A stretch of DNA of 64,000 bases, taken from NCBI RefSeq assembly GCF_036898465.1, contig NZ_JARUMJ010000001.1, positions 1,550,001 through 1,614,000 on the forward strand. The letters are read 5' to 3'. Made by a program: the position numbers and the translations under genes. The notes below the pieces were generated by a model. That model did not search any database and was not told where the DNA came from. It saw nothing but the letters and a program-made list of their open reading frames with translations. Of this stretch, positions 59,762 through 64,000 are shown piece after piece. Numbering within the stretch: position 1 is the first letter of the stretch; each line of letters opens with the position of its first letter. The stretch comes from Streptomyces sp. B21-105 (GTDB lineage: Bacteria; Actinomycetota; Actinomycetes; Streptomycetales; Streptomycetaceae).

Positions 59762-61195
59762 TCAGCGGCCGGCGAGGGCCGGGACGACCTTCGTGGCACA
59801 CAATTCCGCGAACCAGTGCGCGCTCAGTTTCGGAATGCGCTCGTGGGTGTCGTAGTCGACCCGGATGATGCCGAACCGCGGGCCGTATCCCATGACCCAT
59901 TCGAAGTTGTCGAGCAGCGACCACACGAGGTACCCGACAACGCGGGCGCCCCTCTCGCGAGCACGATGAGCCGCCGTGACGTGATCGATGAGGAACTGTG
60001 TTCGGTCGCGGTCGACGACCACGCGCCGGCCACCCGAGTCGTCGACCACGTCCTCGAAGGCCGCGCCGTTCTCCATCACCATGATCGGCAGTTCGGGGAA
60101 CTCCTTGGAAAGGGCGACCAGATGATCCTCGAGGCCTCGTGGTTCGATCCCCCAGTCCATCACCGTTCGCGCCAGCTCGTCGCGGCGGACGAACTCGATG
60201 CGCTCCGAGCCCGGGAAGGGCGTGCCGCCGGAGCTTTCGGCGCTGGGGTCGAAGTCCTGATTCAGACGTACGTGCATGACCTCGTAGTAGTTGACGCCGA
60301 GCAGGTCGATGGGCTGGTGGCAGATCTCCAAGTCGCCCGGCAGAACGAAGCTCCAGTCGGTGAAAGCCCGGGTGTCTTGCAGCAGATCGGCCGGATAGTT
60401 CCCGCGGAGCATGGGCCCTGTGAACACGCGGTTGGCCACAGCGTCGAACCGACGCGCGGCTTCGGCGTCCTCGGGGGTCTCGGCTTCGATGCGGAAGATG
60501 TTGAGCACCACGGAAATCTGTGCTTCGGCATTGGTCACGGTGCGCCGCAGTGCTGCCACCGCGAGTCCGTGGGAAAGGTTGAGGTGGTGCGCAGCCTTGA
60601 GCGCATCTGCATGGCTCTTACCGCCAGGCGCGAACACGCCATTGCCGTACCCGGCGAAGGAGTTGTTCCACGGCTCGTTGTGGGTTGACCAGACGGCGAC
60701 CCGGTCCCCGAGGGCCGCCCCCACGATCTCCGCGTACTTCTCGAAGGCGAATGCGGTTTCCCGCCCTCGCCAGCCGCCGTAGCGATCCTCCAATGCCTGC
60801 GGGAGGTCCCAGTGGTTGAGCGTCACGATCGGCTTGATGCCGCGTGCGAGCAGTCCGTCGACGAGGCGCGAGTAGAACTCCAGACCCTCCGGATTCGCTT
60901 CGCCCTCGCCCGTGGGCATCACGCGCGGCCAGGAGATGGAGAACCGGTAGGCGTCGAGGTGGAGCGAGGCCATCAGGTCGAGATCGACCTCGACGCGGTG
61001 ATAGTGGTCCGCGGCGACGTCCCCGGTCGCCCCCTCAGCAGTCTTCCCCGGGGCGTGGCTGAACGTGTCCCAGATGGACGAGCCTCGACCGCCCTCCCTC
61101 GCGCCACCCTCGATCTGGTACGCGGCGGTCGCGGCGCCGAGGATGAAGTCGGGCGGGAACGCCAAGTGCCCGCGGTCGATGGAGTCGCGATACAT
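59762..61195 (-). CDS. GH1 family beta-glucosidase
   Basis: 477 residues, cytosolic. FPPDFILGAATAAYQIEGGA is the N-terminal GH1 signature. Glu174 in THNEPWNNSF is the acid/base and Glu375 in VMENGAAFED the nucleophile; SLLDNFEWVMGYGPRFGIIR is the aglycone-site block. It hydrolyses beta-glucosides or related disaccharides; next to a GH10 gene it may act on cello- or xylo-oligomers. The ATG is followed by MYRDSIDRGHLAF; no strong ribosome site is visible. Confidence 0.92.
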   Translation of the reverse strand: MYRDSIDRGHLAFPPDFILGAATAAYQIEGGAREGGRGSSIWDTFSHAPGKTAEGATGDVAADHYHRVEVDLDLMASLHLDAYRFSISWPRVMPTGEGEANPEGLEFYSRLVDGLLARGIKPIVTLNHWDLPQALEDRYGGWRGRETAFAFEKYAEIVGAALGDRVAVWSTHNEPWNNSFAGYGNGVFAPGGKSHADALKAAHHLNLSHGLAVAALRRTVTNAEAQISVVLNIFRIEAETPEDAEAARRFDAVANRVFTGPMLRGNYPADLLQDTRAFTDWSFVLPGDLEICHQPIDLLGVNYYEVMHVRLNQDFDPSAESSGGTPFPGSERIEFVRRDELARTVMDWGIEPRGLEDHLVALSKEFPELPIMVMENGAAFEDVVDDSGGRRVVVDRDRTQFLIDHVTAAHRARERGARVVGYLVWSLLDNFEWVMGYGPRFGIIRVDYDTHERIPKLSAHWFAELCATKVVPALAGR

Positions 61196-61513
61196 GGATC
61201 AGCCTCTCTGGTGACGTGGCGCCAAAACCTATCACCTGAACTGTTATCGGCACAGGGTTGCGTCAAGGCGAACTGCGACTTCACATTCGCGATGACTTCC
61301 GCTGCCGAACATCCACGTTGACCTGAGGGGAAGACGGCGATCGACTCACGATGGGCGTGCTTCTGCAGGGATCGACCAATCGGCGCACTTCGGACCAAGC
61401 CGTTTCGCCGTCACGGCAGTTGCGGGTGCGTACGGCAACGACGGCAGCCGACGAGGCGCTTGCCAACGCTGACCAGCGCAGGGCTGCCTGAACGCCACAG
61501 GTCCTGACCGACC
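61196..61513. promoter_or_regulatory. Control region of GH1 gene with motif shared with 63765
   Basis: 318 bases between the GH1 start and the LacI gene. TCACCTGAACTGT at 61232-61244 matches TCAGGTGAACTGT at 63765-63777 at 11 of 13 positions. The site lies about 40 bases upstream of the GH1 ATG and could be an operator for the TetR or LacI regulator nearby. No gene is seen in the rest. Confidence 0.45.
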
Positions 61514-62608
61514 ATGGCCGGTGTCGGTGCGGTCCCTGGGCTGGTGCCGTCAGGCAGAGCGCCCCAGGTCGGGCGTAAGGTGGCCGTCGGGTTGCGGCTG
61601 GACGGCTCCGGCAGCCGGCGCTTGGAGGGTCTCGGTGGTGCGTCGCGGGTGACGAGCGCGGATGTCGCGCGGGAGTCAGGCGTGTCGCGGTCAACGGTGA
61701 GCTTCGTACTCAACTACGTGCCGAAACAGACCATCCCGGAAGCGACGCGACAGAAGGTTCTGGCGGCTGCCGAGCGGTTGGGTTACACCCCGAACGGGCC
61801 CACGCAGGCACTGTCGCGAGGACGCGGCAGCACTGTGCTGCTGCGCCTGCCGGACTTTCCGCCCAGCTCGATCGTCGCCGAGCTCGATCGGGGATTGGCC
61901 TCGCAAGGATTGATGCTGGTGACCCATACGGCCAGCCCGGGCCGCCAGCCGGCTCTATCGCTGGCCGCCCCGGTCGCGGTACCGGGACTGACCCCCTTCG
62001 ACGCAAGGCAAGTCGTCGCATTTCAGGCACGCGGCGCCCGGGTGGTACTGCCAGGACCCGACGACCCGCCGCCTCCCCGTGACGACGCGGGCCGCGTCGT
62101 CGGCGCGGCCCAGGCGACCCACTTGGCCTGGCGCGGCACCGTCCGCATCGGCTACGTCCACCCCGCCGATCCCCGGCTCGGACCGATGTCCGACCGGCGC
62201 CACGCGGGCGCCGACGAAACAGCGCGCCGGCTCGGCCTGCCTATGGTGCCCTCGCGTCGCATGCCCGACGACGGGGACTTCACGCCGATACTGCGCAGTT
62301 GGCCGGCACAAGCGCCCGTCACCGCGATCGCCGCGTTCAACGACGACGTCGCCCTGGCGATCTTGAACGCCGCGTGGGTTCTGGGCGTGGAAGTTCCCTC
62401 CGAGCCGGCCGTGATCGGCGCGGACGACATCGCGGCCGCCCGGTACGCCTGCCCACCGCTGACTACGATCCGCGGCTCCAACAAGCCCTTTGGGGCCATG
62501 CTGGCCGGGTGGGTTCTGCAGCGGCTCGACGCCGGCGGAGTCGCGCCCCCCAGCTCGGACGAACCTCCGGTGTGGACACCGGACATCGTGGCCCGAGCGT
62601 CCGCCTGA
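61514..62608 (+). CDS. LacI family transcriptional regulator
   Basis: Up to 364 residues. VTSADVARESGVSRSTVSFV then LNYVPKQTIPEATRQKVLAA is the LacI head; FNDDVALAILNAAWVLGVEV and EPAVIGADDIAAARYACPPL lie in the sensor domain. The first ~45 residues before VTSADVA are not typical, so the true start may be a GTG near 61583 or 61649. Divergent from GH1, it is a natural candidate repressor of the GH1/GH10 genes. Its stop is five bases from a truncated cutinase frame, a sign of rearrangement at its 3' side. Confidence 0.82.
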   Translation: MAGVGAVPGLVPSGRAPQVGRKVAVGLRLDGSGSRRLEGLGGASRVTSADVARESGVSRSTVSFVLNYVPKQTIPEATRQKVLAAAERLGYTPNGPTQALSRGRGSTVLLRLPDFPPSSIVAELDRGLASQGLMLVTHTASPGRQPALSLAAPVAVPGLTPFDARQVVAFQARGARVVLPGPDDPPPPRDDAGRVVGAAQATHLAWRGTVRIGYVHPADPRLGPMSDRRHAGADETARRLGLPMVPSRRMPDDGDFTPILRSWPAQAPVTAIAAFNDDVALAILNAAWVLGVEVPSEPAVIGADDIAAARYACPPLTTIRGSNKPFGAMLAGWVLQRLDAGGVAPPSSDEPPVWTPDIVARASA

Positions 62609-62612
62609 CCGG

Positions 62613-62903
62613 TTCTCCAATGTCGGAGTCTGCAGCCAAGGAGCCCTCACGGGTGCGGCCACCGTGGCCGTCATACCCGGCGCCACAGAGCCGAAGGTCA
62701 AGGCAGTTGTGCTCTTCGGCAACCCCATCCGCGGGTTCCCGACCTACCGTCAGGTGACCGGCACCTACCAGGCACGCACGCTCGACGACTGCGCGACCGG
62801 CGACCCGATCTGTGGCGGCGGGACGGACTCCGCCGCCCACGGCGCCTACTCCCAACCGCAACACAACGACTCCGCCGCGGAGTTCATTGCGGCACGCATG
62901 TGA
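62613..62903 (+). pseudogene. Cutinase family, C-terminal fragment
   Basis: The frame encodes FSNVGVCSQGALTGAATVAV, then KVKAVVLFGNPIRGFP, CATGDPICGGGTDSAAHGAY and a short tail. These are the Ser elbow (normally GYSQG, here VCSQG), Asp (GDPIC) and His (AAHGAY) regions of a cutinase, so the triad residues remain, but the signal peptide and the first ~100 residues are gone and there is no start codon. Cutinases cut plant cuticle polyesters. Confidence 0.75.
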
Positions 62904-62976
62904 CGCAACATCCACAGTCCGACAACGGATGCGAGTCATGAGCACCGCTGAGACCGCCGCCTGACGGCCGCTTGCG

Positions 62977-63008
62977 CCTCCGGCTTCGCGCGCGAGCGGA
63001 GCCGGAGG
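62977..63008 (-). terminator. Hairpin terminator of the TetR gene
   Basis: CCTCCGGCT (62977-62985) pairs perfectly with AGCCGGAGG (63000-63008); the loop contains a further CG-rich pairing. It lies 32 bases past the TetR stop on the minus strand. Confidence 0.6.
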
Positions 63009-63040
63009 TCTTCATCAACCCGGCGGACCGTGAACGACGC

Positions 63041-63688
63041 TCAGTCGGAGTCGTCGTCGCGGCGGTTGGAGTCGTCCGAAGCCGCCTGCTGCACCCAGTG
63101 CGCCCGAGCAGCAGCCACGAGCCGCCAGAAGGCGTCGATGGCCTCGACGACATCCAGGTCGTCCCGGTATCGCCGCTGGATCTGGAGCCCGTCCTGCAGG
63201 GCGGTCCCCAGCGTGGCGATCATCTCCGGGCTGATCCCCATCGGGGCACCTTCGGGCGCCTCAGGGCCGGGGTCGAGCGTGAGTGTCTGGGCTGCCTGGT
63301 AGTGCTCGACGAAGTACGGGTGCGCCGGATGATCGCGATCAATCGCCTCGGCCGAGAGGATGATGTACAGGGACGTCAGTCCCTCGTGCTCCGCGGAGTG
63401 ACGCGCGACCTCGCGGGACCGCGTAGCGACATCGGTGGCGTGCTGCTCCGACAGGTAGTCGGCAACGGACGAATCGCGCAAGTTGAGCACTTCGACCAGG
63501 AGTTCTTCCTTGTCGGCGAAGTGGTGGAGAAGCCCTGTCTGTGTCAGGCGCATCCGCCTGGCGAGCTCACGCATCGACGAGTGTGCGTATCCGGATTCAG
63601 CAAAGAGCTCGGCTGCAGCGGCGACGATCTCCCGGCGGCGCTGGAGCCCCTTGCGATAGGGCCCCCGAGGCCCGGTGCTTTCCGCCAT
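63041..63688 (-). CDS. TetR/AcrR family transcriptional regulator
   Basis: 215 residues. RREIVAAAAELFAESGYAHS then SMRELARRMRLTQTGLLHHF and ADKEELLVEVL form the TetR head. The C-terminal domain (ISPEMIATLGTALQDGLQIQ, then DVVEAIDAFWRLVAAARAHW) resembles the TetR_C_6 type. TetR regulators with this build often lie beside glycosidase genes. A motif common to the promoter at 63762 and the GH1 upstream region may be its binding site (inference). Confidence 0.9.
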   Translation of the reverse strand: MAESTGPRGPYRKGLQRRREIVAAAAELFAESGYAHSSMRELARRMRLTQTGLLHHFADKEELLVEVLNLRDSSVADYLSEQHATDVATRSREVARHSAEHEGLTSLYIILSAEAIDRDHPAHPYFVEHYQAAQTLTLDPGPEAPEGAPMGISPEMIATLGTALQDGLQIQRRYRDDLDVVEAIDAFWRLVAAARAHWVQQAASDDSNRRDDDSD

Positions 63689-63761
63689 GCCTTCAACATA
63701 CAGCGACGCGGCGGCCCGTTTGACCTGGGTGTGGGCGTGACGATGAAAACTCCACGAAAAC

Positions 63762-63790
63762 TTGTCAGGTGAACTGTGTTACGTGATACT
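63762..63790 (+). promoter_or_regulatory. Sigma-70-type promoter with embedded shared motif
   Basis: TTGTCA (63762-63767), 17 bases, GATACT (63785-63790). The spacer contains TCAGGTGAACTGT, the element also found before GH1. The promoter faces the partial gene at 63958, leaving a leader of about 160 bases. Confidence 0.55.
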
Positions 63791-63957
63791 GACGGCCACC
63801 GCCACTCCGAGACGACATCTCAGCCGGGGACGCAGCGGCATACACGACGTTCGGGTGACGGGGTTCGCGCACGTCTCAGGAGCGTGGTGCGGCCGGGGGG
63901 GGGCGGCTCCTTGCCGCCGCAACATCGCGGCACACCGCCTGGAAATAAGGAGTACAG

Positions 63958-64000
63958 ATGCGATCCATTCGAAGGTCCCTCGCTGTGCTTGCAGCGGTCG
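63958..64000 (+). CDS. Start of a probable secreted protein, cut by the window edge
   Basis: AAGGAG five bases before ATG, then MRSIRRSLAVLAAV, the basic n-region and hydrophobic core of a signal peptide. Only 14 codons are visible. In context it is likely an ABC sugar-binding protein or secreted hydrolase, but nothing in the visible part shows which. Confidence 0.6.
   Translation, partial: MRSIRRSLAVLAAV

Overview
The window looks like Streptomyces chromosomal DNA. Coding sequence is very GC-rich with strong third-position bias, GTG and TTG starts are common, there are Tat-type secreted hydrolases and a NarL-type histidine kinase, and the families present (DUF5996, DUF6343, STAS antagonists, GH15, ISL3) are typical of streptomycetes. 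No rRNA, tRNA or CRISPR array was recognised. All calls rest on reading the sequence; no database search was run.

Left part (1-14.5 kb). An SMP-30/gluconolactonase gene runs off the left edge. It is followed by a FUSC-type membrane protein, a frameshifted glucose-6-phosphate dehydrogenase paralogue, a cytidylate-kinase-like protein, and a tightly coupled beta-glucuronidase/GPH symporter pair for glucuronide use. A mixed set follows: UBP zinc finger, DUF5996, F420/NADP-type reductase, DUF6343, butanediol-type dehydrogenase and GH15.

Decay zone (14.5-24.6 kb). Broken genes are packed here: a hypothetical protein with an in-frame amber codon, a doubly frameshifted transposase, a frameshifted winged-HTH regulator, ISAs1 and IS1380 remnants, the tail of uppP, and a headless MaoC gene. 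One intact ISL3 element has perfect 29-bp inverted repeats but unmatched flanks. Embedded in it are a Phd/RelE-like toxin-antitoxin pair, a STAS protein and an intact beta-carbonic anhydrase.

Short accessory block (24.7-27.3 kb). A SnoaL-like protein and a TetR regulator form an overlapping pair behind a palindromic operator, followed by an epoxide-hydrolase-like protein and a DUF1569 protein.

Plant-polysaccharide region (27.8-63 kb). Locus A has a Tat-exported GH2 enzyme and, past a 1-kb gap, a four-gene operon (binding protein, two permeases, cytosolic GH2 beta-galactosidase) divergent from a LacI regulator, then a GH93-like/ricin-B secreted protein and an orphan histidine kinase. Locus B has a GH43 enzyme and alpha/beta hydrolase pair, an alginate-lyase-family protein, a 1137-residue Tat protein with a tandemly duplicated module, a second sugar ABC importer, a 2-hydroxyacid dehydrogenase, a GH127 beta-L-arabinofuranosidase and a LacI regulator. 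Three similar LacI-type operators (consensus GTAAWCGTTTAC) tie locus B promoters together. Locus C has a frameshifted divergent GH10 enzyme, a GH1 beta-glucosidase, a LacI and a TetR regulator, a cutinase fragment and the start of a secreted protein. The likely joint job is outside-in breakdown of arabinose-, galactose- and uronate-bearing plant cell-wall glycans: secreted enzymes cut, ABC systems import, cytosolic glycosidases finish.
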